From DAOUKH01 sp964291475 (GTDB lineage Bacteria > Chloroflexota > Dehalococcoidia > SHYB01), in contig OZ220062.1 of NCBI GenBank assembly GCA_964291475.2, positions 1-64,000 of the forward strand: 64,000 bases of DNA, in the 5' to 3' direction. This document shows, piece by piece, positions 8,391 through 20,609 of this stretch. The notes beneath the pieces were generated by a model. The model had not been told where the DNA came from. It did not search any database and saw nothing but the letters and a program-made list of their open reading frames with translations. Position 1 is the first letter of the stretch. Each line of letters opens with the position of its first letter. The translations under genes and the position numbers were made by a program.

Positions 8391-9277
8391 ATGAGTTGGC
8401 TCAAGACCTTTAGCCTATTGATCATCCTGAGCGCCCTCTTGGTCATGGTCGGCGCCCTGCTGTTCGGCGTGTGGGGCGCCATCATCTTCTGCGGCATCGC
8501 CGCGGTGATGAACATCTTCAGCTACTGGTTCAGTGGCAACATCGCCCTCCGCATGGCCCATGCCCGCGAGGTCACCGAGGCGGACGAACCACGGCTGCAC
8601 TTCATGGTCGCCGAGGTCGCACGTCTCGCCGACATGCCCACGCCCCGCGTCTTCGTCATCGACAACGACTCGCCGAACGCTTTCGCGACCGGCCGCAATC
8701 ATAAGAATGCCGTGGTCGCCGTCACCACCGGCATCCGCCGCCTGCTCAACGAGGAGGAGCTCCGCGGCGTGATCGCCCACGAGATGGCCCACATCAAGAA
8801 CCGCGACATGCTCATCATGACCATCGTCGCCATTCTCGCCGGCGCGATCTCCATGATGGCCTGGATCGCGCAGTTCGGCCTCATTTTCGGCGGGATGCGC
8901 GGCGGACGTGATTCGACAACCCCGTCGGTCTCATCGCGATGATCCTAGTCATCATCCTCGTTCCCATCGCCGCCGCCGTGATCCGCTTCGCCATCTCCCG
9001 CACCCGCGAGTTCGCCGCCGACGACACCGGCGCCAGGATCATCAACAACCCGCTCCCGCTCGCCAACGCCCTCGAAAAGCTCGACCGCGGCGTCAGAATG
9101 CGTGCCATGCCCGCCACCAAGACCACGGAGGCGATGTCCCACATGTACATCGTCAACCCGCTTGGCGCCCGCTCCCAGCACGCCAACGAGGTCGACGGCC
9201 AGTTCGTGGGGATGTTCTCCACCCACCCCAAGATCGAGGACCGCGTCCGCCGCCTCCGGGAGATGGTCCTCTACTAG
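8391..9277 (+). CDS. htpX: HtpX-like membrane M48 zinc protease (frameshifted)
   Basis: M48B family. Two N-terminal transmembrane segments (residues 7-28 and 30-46) precede PNAFATGRN and the zinc site HEMAH at residues 130-134, then the third membrane region begins. The frame shifts near 8912 (GGRDSTTP); the continuing frame starts with PVGLIAMILVIILVPIA and contains REFAADDTGA, which holds the third zinc ligand Glu, and ends in THPKIEDRVRRLREM. Restoring one base gives about 295 residues, normal for HtpX. The enzyme degrades misfolded membrane proteins together with FtsH. The frameshift falls in an otherwise perfectly conserved gene. Confidence 0.9.
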
Positions 9278-9405
9278 CTGCCACTCCGGCCTCCTCTCCC
9301 AACGGAGACGCTTGCGTAAGTGGCGTTGATGACTCCTTGGACGTTGGCGCATCCCTCCCCGCGCCGTTGCCCACGCCCGGCCCATCTGCCTACCATGAGC
9401 GCACG

Positions 9406-10632
9406 ATGCTGGACGGTTTCCGCGCGCTCGACCTCACCGGCCCCGAGGGGCAGCTTTGCGGCCGGATACTGGGAGACCTCGGCGCCGACGTCATCAAGGT
9501 CGAGCCGCCGGGCGGCGACTCCGCCCGCCGCATGGCGCCCTTCCTCGGCGGCGTCCCCGGCCCCGAACGCAGCCTCTATTGGCACGCCTACAACTTCAAC
9601 AAGCGCGGCGTCACGCTCGACATAACCACCGAAGACGGCCGGGCGCTCCTCCGGCGGCTCACCGACTCCGCCGACCTGATTATTGAGTCTTACCCGCCCG
9701 GGTACCTTGGCGGCTTGGGCTTCGACCTGGAAGCCCTGCGGGCGGCGCGGCCAAGTCTTGTCATCACGTCGATCACTCCGTTCGGACAGACCGGCCCCGA
9801 CTCGGGCCGCGCCGCCGGCGACCTGCTGCTCATGGCACGCGGCGGGCTCCTCAACCTCTGCGGCGAGGACGACGGCCCGCCCTCCCGCGTCCGCGTCGCG
9901 CAGTCCTACTGCCAGGCGGGAGCCCAGGCCGCCGCGGCTTCCGTCATGGCGCTGTACGACGCTGAGCGGTCGGGCCAGGGTGAGCGCATCGACGTCTCGA
10001 TGCAGGAGGCGGTGGCCAACAGCTTGATCTCCGTGCAGCAGCACTGGGACCTCCTCCAGGTCAACGAGCGCCGGGGCACGACGCAGCTCCGCGGCGGCAA
10101 GGTCCTGGGCCGCTACTCCTGGCCGACCAAGGACGGCTCGGTCGCCTGGTGCTGGTGGGTCGCCCCCGGCTGGGGCTTCAAGATGTACCCCCTCATGGAG
10201 TGGATGACCGAGGAGGGGATGGCGGGGGACCTGTGGGACTGGGACTGGGAGAACCGCAGCACGAACGAGCTCGAACAGGACGAGGTCGACCACTGGGAGG
10301 AGCTCTTCGGCGCCTTCTTCAAGACGCACACCAAGGCCGAGATCTACGCCGAGGCGCTGAAGCGCCGCATCATGCTTTTCCCGACGTACACGATGGAGGA
10401 CCTCGCCGATTACCCCCAGCTCATCGAGCGGGACTACTTCAAGGAGGTCGAACTTCCCGGCGCCGACTCACCGGTGCGTTTCCCCGGAGCGTGGGTGGCC
10501 TCGTCGGGCGGGGAGTGGGCGTTGCACCGGCCCGCTCCGGCCATCGGCGAGCACAACCGCGAAATCTATGGGGACGAGCTGGGCCTCACGGACGACGATC
10601 TCGCCAACCTGCACGGCGTGGGGGCCATCTGA
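9406..10632 (+). CDS. CaiB/BaiF family CoA-transferase (catalytic Asp not found)
   Basis: A 408-residue class III CoA-transferase-like protein. ATG 9406 is chosen because MLDGFRALDLTGPEGQLCG is the normal start of the fold; the open frame upstream is noise. Motifs: LGADVIKVEPPGGDSAR, NFNKRGVTLDITTEDGR, FGQTGPDSG. At the place of the catalytic Asp I read VAQSYCQAGAQAA, without an Asp. Stop TGA 10630-10632 overlaps the ATG of the next CaiB gene (TGATG), so the two are translationally coupled. The pair may act as a heteromer in which only the second subunit carries the Asp. Confidence 0.88.
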   Translation: MLDGFRALDLTGPEGQLCGRILGDLGADVIKVEPPGGDSARRMAPFLGGVPGPERSLYWHAYNFNKRGVTLDITTEDGRALLRRLTDSADLIIESYPPGYLGGLGFDLEALRAARPSLVITSITPFGQTGPDSGRAAGDLLLMARGGLLNLCGEDDGPPSRVRVAQSYCQAGAQAAAASVMALYDAERSGQGERIDVSMQEAVANSLISVQQHWDLLQVNERRGTTQLRGGKVLGRYSWPTKDGSVAWCWWVAPGWGFKMYPLMEWMTEEGMAGDLWDWDWENRSTNELEQDEVDHWEELFGAFFKTHTKAEIYAEALKRRIMLFPTYTMEDLADYPQLIERDYFKEVELPGADSPVRFPGAWVASSGGEWALHRPAPAIGEHNREIYGDELGLTDDDLANLHGVGAI

Positions 10633-11868
10633 TGGCTGGGCGCGAAAAACGAGACCTGCCGCTGGCGGGAGTGCGCGTCGTCGACTTCAGTTGGGCCGTG
10701 GCCGGCCCGCGACGACCAAGCTCCTGGCGCTCTTCGGGGCCGACGTCATCAAGATCGAGAGCCGCGCTCGCATCGACGGCGGCCGCCTGGGTACGCCATT
10801 CCTCGAAGGCAAGCCGGGCATCAACAAGTCGGGCTACTTCATCAACCACAACACCTCGAAGCGGAGCATCCGCCTCGACCTCTCCAAGCCGGAGGCGAAG
10901 GAGATCGTCAAGCGGCTCGTCGCCGGGGCCGACGTCGTGGCCGAGAGCTTTTCCGCCGGCGTGATCGACCGGCTGGGTCTCGGGTACGGCGAGCTTTCCA
11001 AGGTCAAGGCCGACCTGGTGATGATCAGCCTGACCATGCAGGGGCAGACCGGCCCCTTCGCGGGCCACGTCGGCTTCGGACGCACGCTGGCGGGCCTCGC
11101 CGGGTTCGACCACCTCACCGGATGGCCGGAGAGCAACCCCGCCGGTCCGAACCAGCCCTACACCGACCTCGTCGTGCCCTGGTTCGCGGCCTCGGCGGTC
11201 GTCTCTGCGCTCCGGCGCCGCGACCGCACCGGCCAGGGGCAATACCTCGACCTCTCCCAGCTCGAAGCGGCGCTGCACTTCCTCGCGCCGTCGTTGCTCG
11301 ACTTCACCGCCAACGGTGTCGTGCAGGAGCGTGCCGGCAACCGGGTGCCCGGCGCCGCGCCTCACGGCGTCTTCCCCTGCGCCGGCGACGACCGTTGGGT
11401 TGCCGTCGCCGTTGCCAGTGACAGGGAGTGGCGCTCCCTGTGTGCCGTCATGGGCCAGGAGTCTCTGGCCGACGATGCGCGCTTCAGCACGCTTCTGGCG
11501 CGTAAGGAGAACGAAGACGCCCTCGAAGCCATCGTCGCTGCGTTGGACGCGCTCTCAGGCCGCGGAGGCCGTCGCCGCCCGCCTCACCGCCGCCGGAGTG
11601 GGCGCGGCCGTGGTCGCCCGCGGCGAAGACCTGCACCGCGACCCGCACCTCGCCGCCCGCGGCCACCTGCGGGTGATGGAGCACCCCGTCATGGGCGCCC
11701 GGACGCACACCGCGCCTTCGTTCCAGCCTGTCCGAGAGGGAGCTCGACCACCGTCGCGCGCCCCTGTTCGGCGAGCACGAGGACGAGGTGTTCGGCGGCC
11801 TGCTCGGCGTATGGCCCCCGACGAGGTCGAACGGTTGCGGTCTGTGAGAGGGAGGTGTGGCGGGCTAG
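10632..11868 (+). CDS. CaiB/BaiF family CoA-transferase, Asp-containing (several frameshifts)
   Basis: ATG 10632 opens LAGVRVVDFSWAVAGP, then a base is missing near 10712; the next frame reads ATTKLLALFGADVIKIESRA to about 11557, and two or three further shifts (near 11557, 11728 and 11810-11850) are needed to reach the C-terminus (HRRAPLFGEHEDEVFGGLLG) and a TAG at 11866-11868. Corrected length is about 410 residues. The catalytic Asp is present in NQPYTDLVVPWFAASAV. The end is approximate and overlaps the convergent BtuF-like gene by a few bases. The density of indels in one gene points to poor local sequence accuracy. Confidence 0.75.
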
Positions 11869-12794
11869 GGCTCGACGCGCCGCCAGTCCGACTCGCCGTG
11901 CGCCCGTGGAAAGAGGTCGGGGTGCAGGATCTCGGCCATGATCTCCAGCCCGTCCACGACTCTGGGGCCGGGACGGTTGTAGAAGGACGAGCCGTCCACG
12001 ACGTAGACCTCGCCGCTCTTGACGGCGGCGAGCTTGCTCCATTCGGGCGGCATCGGCGTCTTGCGGAACTCGTCGAGGCACTCCTCGAGGTGGTAGCCGC
12101 ACGGCATGAGGACGACGATCTCGGGGTCGTAGGCGGCGATTTCCGCCCACGTCGCCTGCACCGAGGGATGGCCCTCGCGGCCCAGGCCGTCGACCCCGCC
12201 GGCGAGGCGGATCATCTCCGGCACCCAGTGCCCGCCGATGAAGGGTGGGTCGAGCCACTCCAAGGCAAAGACCCGGGGTCGGCGCTCCGCGCCTGCCGCA
12301 GTCGTCTCCACGGCCTCGATGCGCCGTCGGAGGGCCGCCGTGACCTCGGCGGCGCGCTCCACGGCTCCCGCTGCTTCGCCGACGGAGGTGATCGTGTCGA
12401 GGATGCCGCCGAGCGTTGTGGGTTCTAGGGAGAGGATCGTTCGCTCGTTGTCTCCATCGCTGGGGAGCAGCCGCACCGCCCGCTGCACGTCGCCGTAGGA
12501 GACGGCGCAGACGTCGCACAACTCCTGCGTCAGCACGAGGCTGGGGTCGATGCGTTCCAGCAGGGCCTGGTCGAGGGCATAGATGCTGCTGCCGGCGTGG
12601 ACCGCCTCGCTGACGTGGCGGTGGATCTCCGCCCCGGAGCTTCCCGAGTGGTCGATCAACGACCGCGTCACCGCCGGTTTGGACGCGGCCTCCGCCGGGT
12701 AATCGCACTCGTGAGTCACGGCGGCGAGTTCATCGCCGAGTCCCAGGGCGAAGACGATCTCCGTGCTGCTGGGGAGGAGGGAGCAGATACGCAT
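11865..12794 (-). CDS. BtuF-like cobalamin/metal-chelate-binding protein without signal peptide
   Basis: A 309-residue periplasmic-binding-protein fold from ATG 12794: MRICSLLPSSTEIVFALGLG, then a PEVVLTQ-like LVLTQELCDVCAVS, and WLDPPFIGGHWVPEMI in the second lobe. There is no signal sequence or lipobox, so the protein probably stays in the cytoplasm. Related leaderless proteins are annotated as cobalamin-binding in many bacteria; the Cys pair in QELCDVC could bind the ligand. No ABC permease or ATPase lies nearby. A start in a membrane-targeted form upstream is excluded by stop codons. Confidence 0.8.
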   Translation of the reverse strand: MRICSLLPSSTEIVFALGLGDELAAVTHECDYPAEAASKPAVTRSLIDHSGSSGAEIHRHVSEAVHAGSSIYALDQALLERIDPSLVLTQELCDVCAVSYGDVQRAVRLLPSDGDNERTILSLEPTTLGGILDTITSVGEAAGAVERAAEVTAALRRRIEAVETTAAGAERRPRVFALEWLDPPFIGGHWVPEMIRLAGGVDGLGREGHPSVQATWAEIAAYDPEIVVLMPCGYHLEECLDEFRKTPMPPEWSKLAAVKSGEVYVVDGSSFYNRPGPRVVDGLEIMAEILHPDLFPRAHGESDWRRVEP

Positions 12795-12889
12795 GGCGGC
12801 ATTCTATGGGCGGCAAGGCCGCCCCTCAAGGGCGGGAACGGCCAAAACGCCCGCGACCTTCGCGGTGGTACACTGATGGGGGGTTCAAA

Positions 12890-13043
12890 TTGAACCAAGC
12901 TCCTAGTATTGGAGTCGGAATCGCGCTCGGCGCGGGAGTTGGCGCAGCCATAGGCGGCGCTAGGTAACGTCGCTGTTGGCCTGTCAATAGGAATCGCTGT
13001 GGGCGTAGCAGTCAGTGTCGCTTGGAGCCAGAGGTCACGATGA
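12890..13043 (+). CDS. Short glycine-zipper membrane protein (one-base frameshift)
   Basis: A TTG at 12890 after a GGGGGG ribosome-binding-like run starts NQAPSIGVGIALGAGVGAA. A G run near 12957 holds one extra base; skipping it continues as ALGNVAVGLSIGIAVGVAVS and ends WSQRSR at TGA 13041, giving about 50 residues. Alternating Gly/Ala/Val/Ile over two hydrophobic halves is the pattern of glycine-zipper membrane peptides. Function unknown. It is too short and too broken to be picked up by ordinary gene callers. Confidence 0.55.
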
Positions 13044-13097
13044 GGGCCGGGCAGTGGTGACACTTCCTAGACACTACCGTTTCTTAAGGACACTGGA

Positions 13098-13196
13098 GAG
13101 CCGGATGCGGTGAAAGCCGCACGTCCGGTTCGGAGGGGGGCCGACGGAATAGTACCCCGCTGACGCGGGGCAACTCGCCGGCGGCCTACCCTACTT
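13098..13196 (+). ncRNA. Group II intron 3' remnant: domain V and probable domain VI
   Basis: Positions 13098-13131 form a 34-nt hairpin beginning GAGCCGGAUGCGG, with a GAAA tetraloop at 13112-13115 and ending GUCCGGUUC. This is the exact length and layout of group II intron domain V: AGC catalytic triad, lower stem of 8 pairs, CG two-base bulge, upper stem of 6 pairs. All pairs can form. Downstream, CCCCGC/GCGGGG (around 13154-13169) inside a longer GCCGACGG/CCGGCGGC pairing can form domain VI, and CCTACCCTAC resembles a 3' splice end near 13193. I see no reverse-transcriptase gene, no 5' GUGYG consensus and no domain I nearby, so it is a fragment or a highly reduced element. Confidence 0.8.
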
Positions 13197-13228
13197 GTAA
13201 GGCGCTACCCGAGAACCCCGAGACGCCC

Positions 13229-14127
13229 GTGCCGCAACACTTCCACCTCACCACCACTACCCAATTCGACCGCGCCTGGGCCGAGCAGGCGATCTTCGAT
13301 CTCGCCGACCGGCTGAAGAAGGGCGGGGAGGGCCTTCCGACCCTCGAAGGGCAGGCGCTTTACTGCCTCTTCTACGAGCCCAGCTTCGTCACGCGGGCCT
13401 CCTTCGAGCGCGCCTTCGGCCTCCTGGGCGGCGACGCCTACCAGACCGAAGACGCCTCCCAGTTCTTTCCCATCCAGACGCCGAGCTACATCGACGACGT
13501 CATTCAGATTCTCGCCAGCCTGCACTTCAACGTCGTCGTGCTGCGCAGCAGCGGCGAGGGCATCATGGAGCGCGCCAGCGCCGTCGACGCCGTCCCCGTC
13601 ATCAACGGCGGCAGCCTCGACGACCACCCGACGCAGGCCCTCGCCGACCTGTACACCATCGCGCGGGAGCGCGGCGCCGTCGACGGCGCGCGCGTGGCCG
13701 TCGTAGGCCGCCTCGAACACCGCAACGTCAGCGCCCTCCTGAACGGGCTCTCCCTCTACGACGACGTGATGGTTTCTCTGGTGCCGATCAGCGGCCAGAT
13801 CGACCCTGCCGTCCGTGCCTACTGCGAGTCGAAGGGCGTTCGCTTCGAGACGCGCGCGCTCGACAACGGGGTCGAGGACGCCGACGTGATCTACCTCAAC
13901 GGGCCGCGCACCGTGGCCCACGCGCAGCTCTTGAAATCGCGCGACGTCTCCCTCGTGGTCGACGACGCGTTCATGGCGCGGTTGAAGTCCAGCGCCATCA
14001 TCATGCACCCGATGCAGCGGAGCGGGGACTTCACCTTCCAGGCCGTCGACCCCAGGATCGTGACCTACCGGCAGGCCGAGAACGCCCTCTTCGTCCGGAT
14101 GGCCCTGCTCGCCCACACCCTCGGCGG

Positions 14128-14131
<4 letters not shown>
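13229..14131 (+). CDS. Aspartate/ornithine-carbamoyltransferase-like protein with altered active site
   Basis: 300 residues from GTG 13229. The carbamoyltransferase fold is clear: FYEPSFVTRASFE at residues 48-60, HPTQALADLYTI at 133-144 and MHPMQRSGDF near 270. The usual carbamoyl-phosphate loop S-T-R-T-R reads S52-F53-V54-T55-R56, so the canonical Arg is Val, and the Lys-containing 80s loop and the HPLPR loop are also changed. It lies convergent to carB with a 4-bp overlap, which suits a pyrimidine role (pyrB), but the replacements mean it may use another substrate or be a paralogue. There is no pyrI-like regulatory gene in the window. Confidence 0.75.
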
Positions 14132-17475
<3,344 letters not shown>

Positions 17476-17553
17476 TCGGATGGGTGAAGGGGTGAAAACT
17501 TGGGCTTCGGGCCGTCGGCTATGCTACCACAGCGGGCGGCGTTTCCGCGACAT

Positions 17554-17591
17554 AAAAGAAGGGGCGGACCCGGCGGCCCGCCCCTTCTTTT
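17554..17591 (-). terminator. Strong intrinsic terminator
   Basis: AAAAGAAGGGGCGG and CCGCCCCTTCTTTT form a perfect 14-bp stem. On the minus strand the hairpin sits about 20 bp after the amidohydrolase stop at 17611 and ends in TTTT; its A/T ends make it look bidirectional. Confidence 0.8.
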
Positions 17592-17610
17592 GCGTTACGC
17601 ATTGGTTTCC

Positions 17611-18810
17611 CTACAGTTTGTAGAAGTCGACCGCGTTGCGTCCGCGTATCTTCTCCTGGTCCTCGTCGCTCAGCTCGGCGATCTTGCCGTTGAGCATCTC
17701 GACGAAGTTGGGGTAGAAGGCGTCGGGGTGCGGGAAATCGGAGCCCCAGATGATCGAGTCGGCGCCGAGCCACTGCGCCGTGAGCGGCAGGGTTGCTTCT
17801 TCGGGGTCGAACGAGATCCAGCCCTGGCGGCGGAAGTACTCCGTCGGGGTCATCTTCAGGTGCGGGACGACGTGCCCGAGGTGCTCGAACCGGTGGTCGA
17901 GCCGCTCCAGCAGCGAGATGAGCCAGCCGCCGCTCGATTCGAGGACGGCGAAGCGCAGGTTGGGATACTTCTCGAGCTTGCCGCCCGCGATGATGCCCGT
18001 GACGAGGTGCATCGAGTCGACGGGGTGGTTCACCGGCGTGCGGGCGAACTGCTGGATGATGTCGGGGCCGATCATGTCGAACAGCCGCCCCGAGCCGTAC
18101 ATCGCGTCGCCGGGGAAGGGGTGGAAGCCGATCGGCACGTCGAGCTCCGCCGCCGTCTCGAACAGGGGGTCGTAGTAATCGTTCCACCAGCGGGCGTCCT
18201 CGACGGCGTGGCAGGGGCGCAGGAAGATGGCCTTGAAGCCGAAGTCGTTGACGCAGCGGCGGGCCTCTTCGCAGGCCCACTCGACGTCGTGCACCGCGAC
18301 GATGTTCACCGCGCCGTGCAGCCGGCCGCCACCGCCCTGGACGTAATACTCCGCCAGCCAGTTGTTCAGGCCGCGGTTGATGGCGTGGTGCAGCTCCGGT
18401 TCGTTGACGGTCTGGAGGTTCATGGTGGGGTAGAGGACCGCCTCGTCCATGAGCTCCTCGTCCATGACGCCCAGCCGCGCCGTCGGCTCCTGGGCGGCCG
18501 GGTTCATCTGGGTGTAGTTGAGGTTCATGACGTTGCCGAGGTCGACGCCATGGTTCCAGCGTTCCACGCCCGCCAGTCCCGCCACTGCGGTGGCGCGGCT
18601 TTCGGTGGCCTGGGGACCGGGGCCGATGGTCGGGTTCGACTTCATCCAGTGGTTGTTGACCCAGTACTCGTTACCGTCGTCTTTCTCGATGATGCGCGGC
18701 GCGAGGTCCCTGAACTCGGGGTCCATGTAGTCGGGCAGGGCGAAGGCGGGCTCGAGGTAGTGGCCGTCGGCGTCGATGATGCGCGTCTTGACTTTGGTCT
18801 CCGTCGTCAT
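17611..18810 (-). CDS. Amidohydrolase family 2 metal-dependent hydrolase
   Basis: 399 residues from ATG 18810. The N-terminal metal motif reads IIDADGHYLEP in place of the usual D-x-H-x-H; further ligands are in IGFHPFPGD and in the C-terminal WGSDFPHPDAF, the typical 'GSDfPH' Asp. The TIM-barrel family 2 includes decarboxylases (ACMSD, gamma-resorcylate) and hydrolases. It is directly downstream of a related amidohydrolase on the same strand (45-bp gap), with a strong terminator after it, so the two form an operon. Their sequences differ enough to suggest separate substrates. Confidence 0.88.
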   Translation of the reverse strand: MTTETKVKTRIIDADGHYLEPAFALPDYMDPEFRDLAPRIIEKDDGNEYWVNNHWMKSNPTIGPGPQATESRATAVAGLAGVERWNHGVDLGNVMNLNYTQMNPAAQEPTARLGVMDEELMDEAVLYPTMNLQTVNEPELHHAINRGLNNWLAEYYVQGGGGRLHGAVNIVAVHDVEWACEEARRCVNDFGFKAIFLRPCHAVEDARWWNDYYDPLFETAAELDVPIGFHPFPGDAMYGSGRLFDMIGPDIIQQFARTPVNHPVDSMHLVTGIIAGGKLEKYPNLRFAVLESSGGWLISLLERLDHRFEHLGHVVPHLKMTPTEYFRRQGWISFDPEEATLPLTAQWLGADSIIWGSDFPHPDAFYPNFVEMLNGKIAELSDEDQEKIRGRNAVDFYKL

Positions 18811-18855
18811 GGGTGCTCCTTCTCTGCTTCTCTCCGTCAGTTTTCCCGCCCGGCA

Positions 18856-19938
18856 CTAGGCCAGGTTGTAGAGGCCGATCGCGTTGCCGGCGATCATCTT
18901 GTACTTTTCGTCCTCGGGGACGCCGGCGAAGTGCTCCTCGATGACCGCCTTCGACTCGGGCCACGAGGTCTCGCTGTGCGGGTAGTCGGACGACCACATG
19001 ATGCTCTCGACGCCGATGGTGTGCCGCTCGCGGACGGCGACGGGGTCGTCGATCAGCGTTCCGAGCACGTGGTTTTTGAAGTAGTAGCTCGGCGGCTCCT
19101 TCAGCTCCGACTTCGTCCAGTGGCGGTGTTTGTTCCAGACGTGGTCCATGTAGTTGATGATGAAGGCGCACCAGCCGAGGCCGCCCTCGACTTCGACGAG
19201 CTTCAGGGTGGGGAAGCGCTCGAAGACGCCGCCGTAGATGAAGAGGCCGATGGGCTCGGCGAGGCTCAGCTTCGTCATCGTCATGTCCGAGAGGAAGTGG
19301 GGCGTGGTGTCGAAGCGGGTGCTCCGGCCGCCCATGCTGGAGTGCACCTGCACCGACATGCCCTGATTGACGATCTCGCCCCAGAGTGCGTCGAACTTGG
19401 GATCGGTGTAGTCGGCGCCGTCGGGGCTGACGCCGGGAATGAGGGCGCCCCGCAGGCCGATCTTGCCGGCGTGCTTGACCTCGTCGACGGCCTCATCGAC
19501 GTCCCACACCGGGATGTAGGCGATGCCGAGGAGCCGGTCGGGGGAGGGTTTACAGAAGTCGCCGAGCCAGTCGTTGTAGGCGCGGTGGCTGGCGAGGGCG
19601 AGGTCGCGGTCCTGGGTGCGGAGGGGGCCGCCGCCGTAGATCGCCTCGGCGTCGACACCGTCGATGTCCTGGTCCTTGATGCGTTCGGTGGGGTCCCAGC
19701 CGCCGGGCCGGGTGTCGCTGATCTTGCCCTTGAACTTGTAGTCCTCGGACTTCTTGCCCGCCAGGTTCGAGAGCATGATGAAGGGGGTCTTGCGGCCCTC
19801 GAAGACGACGAAGTCGCCCTCGTCGGTCGATTCAAGCGTCGGGGCGCGGTCGGTGAAGCTCCCCGGCAGGTACTCTTTCCAGAAGGTGGGCGGCGGGCTG
19901 ACGTGCGAGTCCGCCGATATGATCTGATATCGCCCCAT
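18856..19938 (-). CDS. Amidohydrolase family 2 metal-dependent hydrolase
   Basis: 360 residues from ATG 19938, preceded by GGAGG. The N-terminus IISADSHVSPPPTFW gives the ADxH metal site; QVHSSMGG supplies the next His and MWSSDYPHSETSWP the C-terminal Asp and His. It is the first gene of a two-gene unit with the amidohydrolase at 17611. Paralogues of this type are abundant in marine Chloroflexota and presumably act on carboxylated ring compounds or other organic acids; that is inference. Confidence 0.88.
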   Translation of the reverse strand: MGRYQIISADSHVSPPPTFWKEYLPGSFTDRAPTLESTDEGDFVVFEGRKTPFIMLSNLAGKKSEDYKFKGKISDTRPGGWDPTERIKDQDIDGVDAEAIYGGGPLRTQDRDLALASHRAYNDWLGDFCKPSPDRLLGIAYIPVWDVDEAVDEVKHAGKIGLRGALIPGVSPDGADYTDPKFDALWGEIVNQGMSVQVHSSMGGRSTRFDTTPHFLSDMTMTKLSLAEPIGLFIYGGVFERFPTLKLVEVEGGLGWCAFIINYMDHVWNKHRHWTKSELKEPPSYYFKNHVLGTLIDDPVAVRERHTIGVESIMWSSDYPHSETSWPESKAVIEEHFAGVPEDEKYKMIAGNAIGLYNLA

Positions 19939-20135
19939 ATGGGCCTCCTCCGGCGCCGATTGCAGCGCCTATACTATGGCCCGCGCCGAAACAGGGTCAA
20001 GCAAGCCGCGGCGGGCGGGGCGACCCTCCTCGACGGGCGGGGTTATGCGCGCCGCGGGCGGCCCCCGCCCCGACCCTCTCTCCGTCTCTCCCACGGGGAG
20101 AGAGGCTTAAGGCCCCGGCCGGCGTACCGTGCATG

Positions 20136-20251
20136 TCGTGAACGTTCGTGAACGTTCGTGAGCGTTGGTGAGCGTTCGTGAACGTTTTCGGCGCGGCCAC
20201 TTCTGTTATTCGCTGCGGAAGTCGTGAGCGTTCGTGAGCGCTCGTGAGCGG
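20136..20251. repeat. Tandem decamers TCGTGARCGT in two clusters
   Basis: Five head-to-tail 10-bp units run from 20136 to 20185 (TCGTGAACGT and variants TCGTGAGCGT, TGGTGAGCGT) and three more from 20222 to 20251. Spacing is exactly 10 bp within clusters, one helical turn, so a repeated protein-binding site is possible. The surrounding 670-bp gap (19939-20609) holds no convincing gene; frames through the repeats only give repeated low-complexity peptides. Confidence 0.75.
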
Positions 20252-20436
20252 TTTTGGGGCCGATGCGCCACGGGCTACTCTGTTGCGCGACGTTGGCCGG
20301 GCCGAAGTTGGCGGCGATTTTGTCACGATTTGTCGGCGGCTGCGCTATCGTCAACGCGTTTCGGCCGCAGTTGCGCCACGTTTCGGCGACGATTGGTCAC
20401 GGTCCTGCGCGGGGTAGGGCCGCTCGTCTCCTGGTG

Positions 20437-20508
20437 GGAGAGGAGGGGAGACCCCGCCCCGGCCCTCTCTCAGTCTCCCCCAGAGGGGGAGAGGTTGAAG
20501 GTGCTCCC
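20437..20508. repeat. Intergenic palindromic module B (CTCCCCCAGAGGGGGAG)
   Basis: First copy of a module met at least five times in this window: CCCCGCCCCGGCCCTCTCTC followed by the palindrome CTCCCCCAGAGGGGGAG and GGTT(T/G)AAGGTG. Other copies lie near 22428, 28529, 33173 and 35531. It lies between the amidohydrolase operon and a CaiB gene. Confidence 0.75.
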
Positions 20509-20609
20509 AGAGCAAGGGTTGCGTTAGGGGGGCGCGGGGCGGGTGGACATGGGGTGGTGGAGCGCCGCATGATACGGGGCCGAAGGGGCTCCTGAGGAGG
20601 GAACGAACG

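Noticed and set aside
13098..13131. Domain V hairpin as a rho-independent terminator
   Set aside because: No T-tract, and it matches the 34-nt domain V layout base by base, including the AGC triad and two-base bulge.
17500..20151. 883-codon plus-strand frame opposite the amidohydrolases
   Set aside because: Antisense shadow with low-complexity Val/Asp/Gly composition; both amidohydrolases on the other strand have complete motifs.
20136..20251. CRISPR array
   Set aside because: Units are 10 bp and contiguous with no spacers; no cas genes in the window.
20043..20354. Minus-strand frames with repeated HERSRT-type peptides
   Set aside because: They only translate the decamer repeats and module B; no ribosome-binding site.
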